Assembly (NCBI RefSeq): GCF_002094855.1
Contig: NZ_ARYN01000002.1
Location: 62,001-126,000, forward strand
DNA length: 64,000 bases
Source of the DNA: Zunongwangia atlantica 22II14-10F7
GTDB taxonomy: Bacteria; Bacteroidota; Bacteroidia; Flavobacteriales; Flavobacteriaceae
Direction of reading: 5' to 3'
Shown: positions 9,588-17,253 of the stretch, piece after piece
How positions within the stretch are numbered: position 1 is the first letter of the stretch
How the letters are laid out: each line of letters opens with the position of its first letter
Made by a program: the position numbers and the translations under genes
Notes under the pieces: generated by a model
Databases searched by the model: none
Told to the model about the DNA's origin: nothing
Seen by the model: only the letters and a program-made list of their open reading frames with translations

Positions 9588-10571
9588 TTACTTTAAATTA
9601 TTCCAATACCAGGAAACTGCTTCAGCTAATCCTTCTTTTGCTGAAAATTCTGGCTGATAACCGAGTAATTTTTTTGCTTTTTCGATCGATGCCTGAGAAT
9701 GTGGAACATCGCCCTGGCGCTCGGCACCATATTTTGCTGAAATTCCTGAAATTTCAGGATCAAATTTAGATAATTCTGACTTTAATATATCAACAAGTTC
9801 GTTGAGATTTGTTCTTCCGCCGTACGCCACATTATATACCTGATTTACCGCTTCTGGATCTTCAGTAAGCATTGCGAGTAAATTCATCTGAATCACATTA
9901 TCGATATACGTAAAATCCCGAGAAAAGCTACCATCACCATTGATAACAGGAGAATGATGACTCATTAATTTTTTAACGAATTTTGGAATCACCGCCGCAT
10001 AAGCGCCGTTAGGATCCTGATGTCTACCAAAAACATTAAAATAACGTAAACCAATATTTTCAAGACCATAAGTTTTCTGAAAAACATCGGCATATAATTC
10101 GTTTACATATTTTGTGATCGCATAAGGTGATAAGGGTTTCCCGATATGATCTTCGATCTTTGGCAATTCTGAAGCATCACCATAAGTTGAAGAACTTGCT
10201 GCATAAATGAATCTTTTTACATTGTGTTCTTTAGCCGCAACCAACATATTTAAGAATCCGCTTACATTTACCTCGTTAGTGGTTTGCGGATCTTTAATAG
10301 AGCGTGGCACCGAACCTAAAGCTGCCTGATGCAAAATATAATCTACATTTTTGCAGGCATTTAAACAAGCTTCAAAATCTCGAATATCGGCTTCTAGTAA
10401 AGTGAAATTTGTATGATCTTTAAATGCGCTGAGATTTGACCTTTTCCCAGTAGAAAAATTGTCCAGGCAAATTACCTTTGCCCCAAGATCGAGAAGCTTT
10501 TGGCAAAGATTAGAACCAATAAAACCAGCACCACCAGTTACGAGTACCGTACTGGTGGTTAGTTTTGCCAT
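9588..10571 (-). CDS. UDP-N-acetylglucosamine 4-epimerase (WbpP/TviC type)
   Basis: An extended SDR of 327 residues, taking the ATG at 10571 rather than an upstream TTG. It has the NAD motif GGAGFIGS, the Ser-rich SSSTYGD stretch (about 126-132) and the catalytic Tyr150-xxx-Lys154 in SPYAITKYVNE. The ALGSVPRSI and RYFNVFGRHQDPNGAY stretches are typical of WbpP-class epimerases that prefer N-acetylated substrates. It interconverts UDP-GlcNAc and UDP-GalNAc. It follows the LacI regulator gene by 29 bp and is followed at once by the dehydrogenase gene, so all are likely on one transcript. Confidence 0.9.
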   Translation of the reverse strand: MAKLTTSTVLVTGGAGFIGSNLCQKLLDLGAKVICLDNFSTGKRSNLSAFKDHTNFTLLEADIRDFEACLNACKNVDYILHQAALGSVPRSIKDPQTTNEVNVSGFLNMLVAAKEHNVKRFIYAASSSTYGDASELPKIEDHIGKPLSPYAITKYVNELYADVFQKTYGLENIGLRYFNVFGRHQDPNGAYAAVIPKFVKKLMSHHSPVINGDGSFSRDFTYIDNVIQMNLLAMLTEDPEAVNQVYNVAYGGRTNLNELVDILKSELSKFDPEISGISAKYGAERQGDVPHSQASIEKAKKLLGYQPEFSAKEGLAEAVSWYWNNLK

Positions 10572-10600
10572 TTTATTTGGTTCTATCAAAATATTGATAA

Positions 10601-11620
10601 TTAATGTTCAGAATCAAACGTAGTAGATTCTAAATTTACCAATTTAGTTTTGATAATTTTTTCTGTAGTTTTATTTAATTCGGCTTCCCCTTTTAATCGT
10701 TTTCCTAGAAGTTTCATTGCTCCTTTTCCGATTTTACGAGGGTTTTGCTCGATATAACTAATTGATGGCGTTAAGAAAGAAGTGATCTCTTCATTTAAGA
10801 AACCAACTACTTTAAGATCTTCAGGAATACGGATATTATGCTCGTAAGCATAACGATAAATCCTCATTGTACTTTCAGTATCGCAACAAAGAACGGCTTC
10901 TACTTTATCATCGATTAGGATCTCATGAATTTTTTCATCTAAGAATTCACGTCTTGTTGATGCCGCAATATGCTCTTTCATACTTGGCAATAAAGCTTCC
11001 TGATAACCTCTAATTCTCTCTTTACCGTTAACCAGGTGAAGAATCGTTGAAACCAGACCAATTTTCTTTATTCCTTTTTTGATCAGTTTTGTAGTAACCT
11101 TTTTAAAACTTTCAGCATCATCTACTCCAACTTTATCTACAGGCATATCGTAATTTATACGGTCGTATAGCACTACTGGTATATCGTAATCGATTAGATG
11201 ATAAATATGATCGAAAGCTCTTTTACGCTGTGTTTCTTCAGCAATAGAAAGTAAAACACCATCTACAAAACCAGAGGTTAAGTGATCTATAATTTGTACT
11301 TCACGATCGTAAGATTCGTTAGAAATATAGGTAATTACCTGTAATCCTTCTTCCTGTGCTCTGGCTTCAATCCCAGATAGTACTTTAGCAAAAAACACGT
11401 TTGCAATATTAGGGATAATCACTCCTATCGTTCCACTCCTGCTACTTTTTAAATTAACTGCCACAGGATTAGGACGATAATTATGTAGCGCGGCTAGTTC
11501 TTTTACCCGCTCTACAGTTTTCTGACTAATTTCTGGGCTGTCGTTTAATGCTTTAGAAACAGTAGAAACTGAAACGTTAAGCAATTTAGAAAGCTCTTTT
11601 AAGGTGATTTTATTTTTCAT
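10601..11620 (-). CDS. LacI-family transcriptional regulator
   Basis: The 339-residue protein has an N-terminal helix-turn-helix (about 5-25, LKELSKLLNVSVSTVSKALN) and hinge helix (NPVAVNLKSSRSG). A periplasmic-binding-protein-like sensor domain begins at GVIIPNIANVFFAKVLSGIE. The build is normal for LacI/CcpA-type repressors that sense a sugar or sugar phosphate. It lies immediately upstream of and in the same direction as the polysaccharide genes (29 bp), so it may head their operon or merely be read into it. The nearest susCD-type locus, the more usual partner of such regulators in Bacteroidota, is not in the window. Confidence 0.92.
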   Translation of the reverse strand: MKNKITLKELSKLLNVSVSTVSKALNDSPEISQKTVERVKELAALHNYRPNPVAVNLKSSRSGTIGVIIPNIANVFFAKVLSGIEARAQEEGLQVITYISNESYDREVQIIDHLTSGFVDGVLLSIAEETQRKRAFDHIYHLIDYDIPVVLYDRINYDMPVDKVGVDDAESFKKVTTKLIKKGIKKIGLVSTILHLVNGKERIRGYQEALLPSMKEHIAASTRREFLDEKIHEILIDDKVEAVLCCDTESTMRIYRYAYEHNIRIPEDLKVVGFLNEEITSFLTPSISYIEQNPRKIGKGAMKLLGKRLKGEAELNKTTEKIIKTKLVNLESTTFDSEH

Positions 11621-11725
11621 ACCTTCAACCTAAAGTTTATATCTGGTTTTAACGCCAAAGAAAAGCATTTTTGACTTTGATAGAAAATAATTTCGACGAA
11701 TATGTGACCGGGCAAACTTATTTTC

Positions 11726-12202
11726 ATGTTTACAAAGATAGATTTTACAAAGCATAAACCCAACACCCCTGTTTTAGTATGGGATGGCCACTGCGGATTC
11801 TGTAAATTCTGGAAAACAAGGTGGGAATTTAGGACAGGAAACCAGGTAAAGTACATTACTTTACAGGAACACTCCCATGATTTTCCAGATATTCCTGAAA
11901 AAGAATTCAAAAAAGCTAGTCGGCTGATTACCAAAGACGGAAAAATTTTTTCAGGACCAGATTCTGCTTACAAAGCCATGTGGTTTGGAGGTATAAAGAA
12001 GTGGCACAAATGGTATCATAAATATCCATTTTTTCAGCAATTAAGTGATCATGGCTATAACCATATTGCTAAAAACCGAAGTTTCTATTATAAACTCACT
12101 GTTAACTTATTTGGTAATAATCCAACTCGTCTAAGGCCATATTGGTTATTTTACATCCTTTTTTTAATAGCTATAGTTTATCTACTCAATGAAATTCTTT
12201 AA
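11726..12202 (+). CDS. DCC-family thiol-disulfide oxidoreductase-like protein (DUF393)
   Basis: The 158-residue protein shows the family signature near the N-terminus, VWDGHCGFCKFW, a CxxC-like motif with Asp before it, and a second conserved region SRLITKDGKIFSGPDSAYKAMW. A C-terminal hydrophobic segment (about 138-157) suggests membrane anchoring. The family is thioredoxin-fold-like and predicted to act in disulfide chemistry, but individual members have no defined role. It is divergent from the LacI gene, and its last codons overlap a tiny membrane-protein ORF. Confidence 0.8.
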   Translation: MFTKIDFTKHKPNTPVLVWDGHCGFCKFWKTRWEFRTGNQVKYITLQEHSHDFPDIPEKEFKKASRLITKDGKIFSGPDSAYKAMWFGGIKKWHKWYHKYPFFQQLSDHGYNHIAKNRSFYYKLTVNLFGNNPTRLRPYWLFYILFLIAIVYLLNEIL

Positions 12203-12323
12203 TTCTTACTGGTTTTATATTATCGCTGCAATTATTACCATTGTTGGTTTGGTTACAGGTTGGTATTTCTTCTTTTTACTAGTCTTACCAATAGGTCTTT
12301 TCAGCAAAAAAAAAGATCGCTAA
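12189..12323 (+). CDS. Possible small membrane protein, 44 residues
   Basis: An ATG at 12189 opens 44 codons ending at TAA 12321-12323, overlapping the 3' end of the DCC-family gene by 14 bp in another frame. The product is strongly hydrophobic across residues 9-37 with a Lys/Arg tail (KKKDR), which is the topology of a one- or two-helix membrane protein. Overlapping start and hydrophobicity support translation by coupling. No family is recognised and an AT-rich chance ORF cannot be excluded. Confidence 0.4.
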   Translation: MKFFNSYWFYIIAAIITIVGLVTGWYFFFLLVLPIGLFSKKKDR

Positions 12324-12445
12324 ATCATCAAATATTAATGAATAGCCAAATGGAGTTAAACTTATACTAAAGCACCTGAATCACTTGGAAATAAGGCAGT
12401 CTCGACGTAATTTAACATTTGAAACCAATTGAAAAATTAACGAAA

Positions 12446-12766
12446 ATGAAAGATTACGGAACCCTATCTCAAGCAATTAATAAATTGAAATTAGAGGAAG
12501 GTTATGAGTATGATTTTAACCTTCTTGACGAACATCTTGAATTAAAATCTGAAGACGAAAAATTTGGTGTTCACGAATTTGATGTGGATAAGGTATTACG
12601 ATTTGAAGGAATGAGTAATCCTGATGATAATGCAATTCTTTACGCAATTACTACAGAAAATGGCAGAAAAGGAACTTTAGTTGATGGATACGGAGTTTCC
12701 AGTGGACAGGTATCTGAAGAAATGAGCAGCAAGTTAGATCTTAAACAAAACAGACCTATAGAATAA
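12446..12766 (+). CDS. Small conserved acidic protein of unknown function
   Basis: A 106-residue soluble acidic protein, taking the ATG at 12446. A TTG at 12419 would extend it by nine residues but lacks support. Similar short proteins in Bacteroidota carry the database name 'phosphoribosylpyrophosphate synthetase', but nothing here resembles a PRPP-synthase active site, so that name should not be copied. The sequence reads as one small alpha/beta domain with LSQAINKLKLEEGYEYDFNL and ILYAITTENGRKGTLVDGYG. It precedes dps and a MscS channel gene, hinting at a stress context. Confidence 0.7.
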   Translation: MKDYGTLSQAINKLKLEEGYEYDFNLLDEHLELKSEDEKFGVHEFDVDKVLRFEGMSNPDDNAILYAITTENGRKGTLVDGYGVSSGQVSEEMSSKLDLKQNRPIE

Positions 12767-12778
12767 GCTGATCTCTAT

Positions 12779-12806
12779 ATAGCGTTAAACTTGTATTAAA
12801 CGCTAT
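12779..12806. promoter_or_regulatory. 28-bp imperfect palindrome upstream of dps
   Basis: The arms ATAGCGTT and AACGCTAT flank a 12-base centre that is itself partly symmetric. It lies 12 bp after the preceding stop codon and about 20 bp before the -7 box proposed for dps. It could be an operator for a redox or iron regulator, or the hairpin of a weak terminator; no T-run follows it. Confidence 0.4.
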
Positions 12807-12826
12807 GTAGTCGTTTTAAAGTATTG

Positions 12827-12834
12827 TATTTTTG
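12827..12834 (+). promoter_or_regulatory. Candidate -7 box (TATTTTTG) for dps
   Basis: TATTTTTG fits the Bacteroidota -7 consensus TAnnTTTG and lies 32 bp before the dps ATG. No good -33 TTG is found at the usual 19-21 bp spacing, so the promoter may be weak or need an activator. Confidence 0.45.
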
Positions 12835-12866
12835 TATCGAAATTAAAAAAACTATAAATAAATACT

Positions 12867-13367
12867 ATGAACTATTTAGGATTAGACAAGGAAAAAATAG
12901 CTTTAACTGTAGATGAGTTAAACATTTTATTGGCTGATTACCATTTATATTATCAGAAATTAAGAAACTTCCATTGGAACGTAATCGGCAAAAATTTCTT
13001 TGATTTACACGAAAAATTTGAAGAAATGTACGACGATGCTAAACTAAAAGTTGATGAAATTGCAGAGCGTGTTTTAACTCTAAGATTTCAGCCAACCAGT
13101 AATTTAAGTGAGTATCTTAAAATGTCGAATCTTGAAGAATCAATTTCTGAATTAACAGATTACGACATGATCGAACAATTAATTAAAGATCATGGTACAA
13201 TTCTTAGCCAGATGAGAAAAGTAGTAAAAGCAGCAGATGCTGCCGGAGACGAGGGAACTATCGATCTTATTGGTGCATATATTAGAGAACTTGAAAAAAC
13301 AAGTTGGATGTTAGATGCTTGGAAAATGAAAACTACTGAGAATCATAAAGCTGTTGTTGCTGAATAA
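12867..13367 (+). CDS. dps: Dps-family DNA-binding ferritin-like protein
   Basis: A 166-residue four-helix-bundle protein. The Dps inter-subunit ferroxidase ligands are all present with canonical spacing: His36 in NFHWNVIG, His48, Asp63 and Glu67. Dps dodecamers oxidise Fe(II) with hydrogen peroxide, store iron and shield DNA during oxidative stress or starvation. The N-terminal tail is short with few basic residues, so DNA binding is less certain than iron storage. A palindrome and a -7 box lie upstream. The MscS gene starts 14 bp after its stop. Confidence 0.92.
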   Translation: MNYLGLDKEKIALTVDELNILLADYHLYYQKLRNFHWNVIGKNFFDLHEKFEEMYDDAKLKVDEIAERVLTLRFQPTSNLSEYLKMSNLEESISELTDYDMIEQLIKDHGTILSQMRKVVKAADAAGDEGTIDLIGAYIRELEKTSWMLDAWKMKTTENHKAVVAE

Positions 13368-13381
13368 TCCCTCTAATATAC

Positions 13382-14278
13382 ATGGCAAATAGCTTTGATC
13401 TTGAAAAATCATTAGAATCCTTAGTTGATAAACTAACAGGATGGCTTAATAGCCTTATCGTGAATCTGCCAAATATTATTTTGGCAGTTCTCGTTTTTAT
13501 ACTTTTCTGGTTTATTGCGAAGTGGGCTGGTAAGATCGTTAACCGACTTTTAATTAGAAAAGTTAAGCAGGATTCTATTCGTGAGATTACCATAAAAGTC
13601 CTTAAGGCTATAATTATCCTTACAGGATTTTTTGTTGCTTTAGGTCTTCTTAATTTAAATCAGTTACTAACATCGATTCTTGCCGGTGCCGGTGTTATTG
13701 GTTTGGCTGTAGGTTTAGCGCTGCAGGGGCCACTTAATAATAGTTTCTCTGGAGTTATATTGAGCTTCTTACCAGAATTACAAATTGGTGATTGGGTAGA
13801 AACTAATGGATATGCCGGTACGGTAATAGAAATTAATCTTAGAAGTATCAAAATTAGACAATCTGATAACAATTTTGTTGTAATCCCAAACTCTAAGATT
13901 GTAGACGATGCCTTTAAAAACTACAGTCGAACAGAGCGCTCCAGAATTTTTGTAGACTGCGGAGTTCATTACGACAGTGACCTGGAAATGGTTAAGAAAT
14001 TAACTGAAGATACTATAGCCGAATTGTTCCCGCAGAATGGCGAAGAAGAAGTTGAATTTCTATACAATGAATTTGCAGATAGTTCGATAAATTTCACTGT
14101 AAGATTTTGGACTGATGCCAAAAGAAATTATGATATCCTGGCAGCACAAAGCAGGGCCATTATTGCCATTAAGAAAGCTTTTGATAAGAATGATATTAAT
14201 ATTCCGTTCCCTATTAGAACGATCGATTTTTCAAACAATCTAAGCTTAAATAAGGCTATAGAAAGTAAAGAAGAATAA
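13382..14278 (+). CDS. MscS-family mechanosensitive ion channel
   Basis: The 298-residue protein has three transmembrane helices (about residues 25-48, 65-88 and 93-115). The third is the Gly/Ala-rich pore helix ILAGAGVIGLAVGLALQG, typical of MscS. The beta domain follows with IGDWVETNGYAGTVIEINLR, then the C-terminal domain with FVVIPNSKIV. The length is that of the minimal E. coli MscS type. It opens under membrane tension to release solutes after osmotic downshock. It starts 14 bp after dps and is probably co-transcribed; a clear terminator follows. Confidence 0.93.
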   Translation: MANSFDLEKSLESLVDKLTGWLNSLIVNLPNIILAVLVFILFWFIAKWAGKIVNRLLIRKVKQDSIREITIKVLKAIIILTGFFVALGLLNLNQLLTSILAGAGVIGLAVGLALQGPLNNSFSGVILSFLPELQIGDWVETNGYAGTVIEINLRSIKIRQSDNNFVVIPNSKIVDDAFKNYSRTERSRIFVDCGVHYDSDLEMVKKLTEDTIAELFPQNGEEEVEFLYNEFADSSINFTVRFWTDAKRNYDILAAQSRAIIAIKKAFDKNDINIPFPIRTIDFSNNLSLNKAIESKEE

Positions 14279-14306
14279 GCATTAATCCTCAGATTATATA
14301 AAAACA

Positions 14307-14335
14307 AAAGGCTTTTGGAAATTCCAAAAGCCTTT
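14307..14335. terminator. Bidirectional terminator between mscS and the barrel gene
   Basis: An AAAGGCTTTTGGAA arm pairs with TTCCAAAAGCCTTT around a tight loop and is flanked by A- and T-rich runs. It sits between the convergent ends of the MscS gene and the outer-membrane barrel gene and can serve both. Confidence 0.85.
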
Positions 14336-14365
14336 CTTAATTAGAATTAGCACTCTAATACACCG

Positions 14366-17140
14366 TTAGAAAAAGAAATTTCGATCTTCGATTTCTCCCT
14401 TTTTACCTAATGTATTAAACTTATAACTGAAACCTAACATAAAATATTGTTGTAAGACGGTACTTTGTACATCCTGAATGTAATTTTCTGAAGTTTCACG
14501 TTGTGTATTGGTGTTTTGATTTAAAATATCAAAAGCTTTTAAACTTATATTCCCTCTATTATCTAAAATCGAATAGGTAAGAGTACTATTCCAGAGCGTA
14601 GTAGATTGCTGGAACGCATCCCCTACATTGGGGTTATTAAAGTAACTGAGGTCGTTTTGCCATTCCAGGTTTTTAGGCCAGTTTGTTTTGGTTCGTAATC
14701 GCAATTCGTGTCTTGCAAACTCATAACCTTCTAAAGAATTAATATCGAATTCTACCGTATTAAAACTCAAATTATATCCAGGTCTTAGTTCTAAAAAGTC
14801 ACCTAACTTATATGTTAAATTAAGCGTAGGTCCCAGCAAACGAGAATCTCTATCATAAATTTGATCATTGTTATAGTTTACAGATCTTTGGGCGTTTCCG
14901 TAAAGCCCAAAACCTATTTTTAAACTGGATAGAGTATCTAATTGTACATCTTTACTGTAACTAAAACTAGCGTATGCACTAAAAGCTCCGTCAACATTAT
15001 CATAGGTTGTAGATCGCACAAAATTTTCATCTACCTGAGATCTTGAAACCACCTGATCATCTATATGCGTAAAGCTAACATAAGCAAATACACCACTGCG
15101 TGTCTGGAAGTCGTAATTATTGAAATTTATATATAAATCGGTTTCATTTGAAGGCTTTAGATCTGGATTACCCTGAACGATATTTAAAGGGTCTGATACA
15201 TCGACATAAGGTGATAATTGTCTTACACCCGGCGCACTATTACGTCTTGATAAATAGGAGTATATTCCCATTTTTTGATTAAGCCTATAACTAAAATTAA
15301 CGTTATACTCTAAAGCATCAAAATCTTGCGAAAAATTAAAATCCCTTAAATTATCACTACTTGTAAGCTCTCGATAAACATAAGCAACATCCAAACCTAT
15401 ATTTACTTTTTCAGTATTCCAATCTACCCCAAATTCTGGGCGATAAAATTCATTTACATTTTCAAAATCTGTACTCTGCTCTAAATTAAAATCGTCAAAT
15501 GAGCCAGAAGTACCATTAAGATCATAAACATATTGCATATCATCCCTGGAATCATTTCCATAGCCCATTTCAGAATTAAGATAAAATTTATCCTTTATTA
15601 CCGGCAGGCGATATCTTAAACTAGAATTGATATTATTATTTTCCTGCTTGCCATCTGTAAATTGATTTCTATCAATAAGCTCTCCATTACTTCCAAATGT
15701 TTCTGCGGAAGTTAATATAAAAGACTCTGAATCGTTATTCTCTAAATTTCCATTCACTCTTAATGAAAGGGAAGATCCATTAGCCCATTTCTTATTCACA
15801 TTAAAGTTTCCTCCAATACTTTGCGCATCCCTAAAGCTTTGGTTATCACTTTCAGATTGGTTAATTAAATCTCCATTTTCATTATACGATTGCGAGTTAC
15901 TTTCAGAACTATTTTCTGCTTTTGTATAACTAAATGTGGGCATGGCATCGATAAACCAAGTAGTATCTGGTTTTGTTGTGAACTTCATATTAGCCTGGTG
16001 GCGATCTGTATTTCCTTCTCTCCTAGAATAACTCTCGGTAAAATATCGATTATCGGGTAAAATATTCTCACGCTCTTGTTGAGTTTCTTCATAGTTATTA
16101 GATCCTGAGTAAAAATAATTTGCTGAAATTTCTGAAGTTTTACCCCAGGAATCGCCATAATTTAAACCTCCGGTTCTAGAATTAATAATTCCGCTTCCAA
16201 ATCCAAAATTACGCCCATTTACACTAAAAGCCCCTGTACTGGATACACTTATACTACGGGCTCCACCAAACATTTTTTCAATCTCTCCAAAACTAAATCC
16301 GGGAGAATTAATGTTATTACCGCCTCCAAGAGCACTAAGTTGTAAATCGTTATCAAAATAATTTACAAGTCCGGCATATTCAAAACGATCATCGGTTCCA
16401 CCGCCGCCAGAGACACGACCAAAAATACCTTTATTTTTATCCTCGTCTATAGTTATATTAATGGTTTTATTCTCTCCACTACTGGCTTCACCGGTAAATG
16501 CATCTGAATCTGATTTTGTATCAGAAACCTGAATTTTACTAATCATTTCTTTTGTTAAATTTCGGGTTGCGATTGTGGGATCGTCTCCACCAAAAAATGA
16601 CTTTCCGTTTACCAGTATTTTATTTACCGGTTTACCGTTTACAGTAATATTTCCTTCAGCATCTACCTCAACTCCCGGTAGCTCTTTTAGTAAATCTTCA
16701 ACAGTGGCATCTTTTTTCGTTTTAAACGATTCAGCATTAAACTCTAGCGTATCCTTTTTAATAGTAATAGGTGCACTTCTTGCCTTTACCAATACATCTC
16801 CTAAAGATTCTACCTGAAAATCGAGCTCTATGGGCTCTAATTTTAAAACTCTTTTTTCTTTTAAGCTAACTGTTTTCTCGAAAGGAGCATAACCAACAAA
16901 AGAAACATATACATTCACTTCTTCTAAAGAAGTTCTACCAATTAAACTGTAATCTCCGTTTTTATCGGTAATGGTATAGGTAACAAGCGTGCTATCTCTA
17001 ACAGATTCTGCATAAACAGTAGCAGCTTCTAGAGGGGCTTTACTTTCTTTATCTATAAGTTTTCCTGAAATTTCAAATTGCTGAGCAGATAATGAGATAC
17101 TAAAAAGTCCTATGGCCAGGACCAGTAATTTTCTTAACAT
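14366..17140 (-). CDS. Outer membrane beta-barrel receptor with carboxypeptidase-like domain (paralogue A)
   Basis: The 924-residue protein has a signal peptide ending near QAQQ/LSAQQ (about 20). A carboxypeptidase-regulatory-like beta-sandwich follows (about 22-105), then a TonB plug-like domain (LPGVEVDAEGNITVNGKPV, about 150-230) and a long barrel (about 250-924) matching the 'outer membrane beta-barrel family' rather than a standard TonB_dep_Rec barrel. No SusD partner lies nearby. The ligand is unknown; such proteins may be TonB-dependent importers of peptides, siderophores or glycans. It is closely similar in layout and motifs to the next gene, so the pair is a tandem duplication 113 bp apart. 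Confidence 0.88.
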   Translation of the reverse strand: MLRKLLVLAIGLFSISLSAQQFEISGKLIDKESKAPLEAATVYAESVRDSTLVTYTITDKNGDYSLIGRTSLEEVNVYVSFVGYAPFEKTVSLKEKRVLKLEPIELDFQVESLGDVLVKARSAPITIKKDTLEFNAESFKTKKDATVEDLLKELPGVEVDAEGNITVNGKPVNKILVNGKSFFGGDDPTIATRNLTKEMISKIQVSDTKSDSDAFTGEASSGENKTINITIDEDKNKGIFGRVSGGGGTDDRFEYAGLVNYFDNDLQLSALGGGNNINSPGFSFGEIEKMFGGARSISVSSTGAFSVNGRNFGFGSGIINSRTGGLNYGDSWGKTSEISANYFYSGSNNYEETQQERENILPDNRYFTESYSRREGNTDRHQANMKFTTKPDTTWFIDAMPTFSYTKAENSSESNSQSYNENGDLINQSESDNQSFRDAQSIGGNFNVNKKWANGSSLSLRVNGNLENNDSESFILTSAETFGSNGELIDRNQFTDGKQENNNINSSLRYRLPVIKDKFYLNSEMGYGNDSRDDMQYVYDLNGTSGSFDDFNLEQSTDFENVNEFYRPEFGVDWNTEKVNIGLDVAYVYRELTSSDNLRDFNFSQDFDALEYNVNFSYRLNQKMGIYSYLSRRNSAPGVRQLSPYVDVSDPLNIVQGNPDLKPSNETDLYINFNNYDFQTRSGVFAYVSFTHIDDQVVSRSQVDENFVRSTTYDNVDGAFSAYASFSYSKDVQLDTLSSLKIGFGLYGNAQRSVNYNNDQIYDRDSRLLGPTLNLTYKLGDFLELRPGYNLSFNTVEFDINSLEGYEFARHELRLRTKTNWPKNLEWQNDLSYFNNPNVGDAFQQSTTLWNSTLTYSILDNRGNISLKAFDILNQNTNTQRETSENYIQDVQSTVLQQYFMLGFSYKFNTLGKKGEIEDRNFFF

Positions 17141-17253
17141 AAAATGATGATTTATTGATTGACGTATGCTAATAACTAAAAAACTCGTTGAATATTTAAT
17201 AATAACCCTGTTTTTAAGTTTTATTTAACATTTCATGCATAAGCTATTTATCT

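Noticed and set aside
5176-11620. A complete capsule or O-antigen locus
   Set aside because: No glycosyltransferase beyond the priming enzyme, no flippase, polymerase or export gene lies in the window, so this is only a sugar-supply and priming unit.
12446-12766. Naming this gene phosphoribosylpyrophosphate synthetase
   Set aside because: The product is only 106 residues and has no PRPP-binding or ATP-binding motif of that enzyme.
16575-16817. Open frames antisense to the barrel, phosphoesterase, uvrA and other large genes
   Set aside because: They lie wholly inside strongly supported genes, have no recognisable motifs and no leader or promoter; they are frame shadows.
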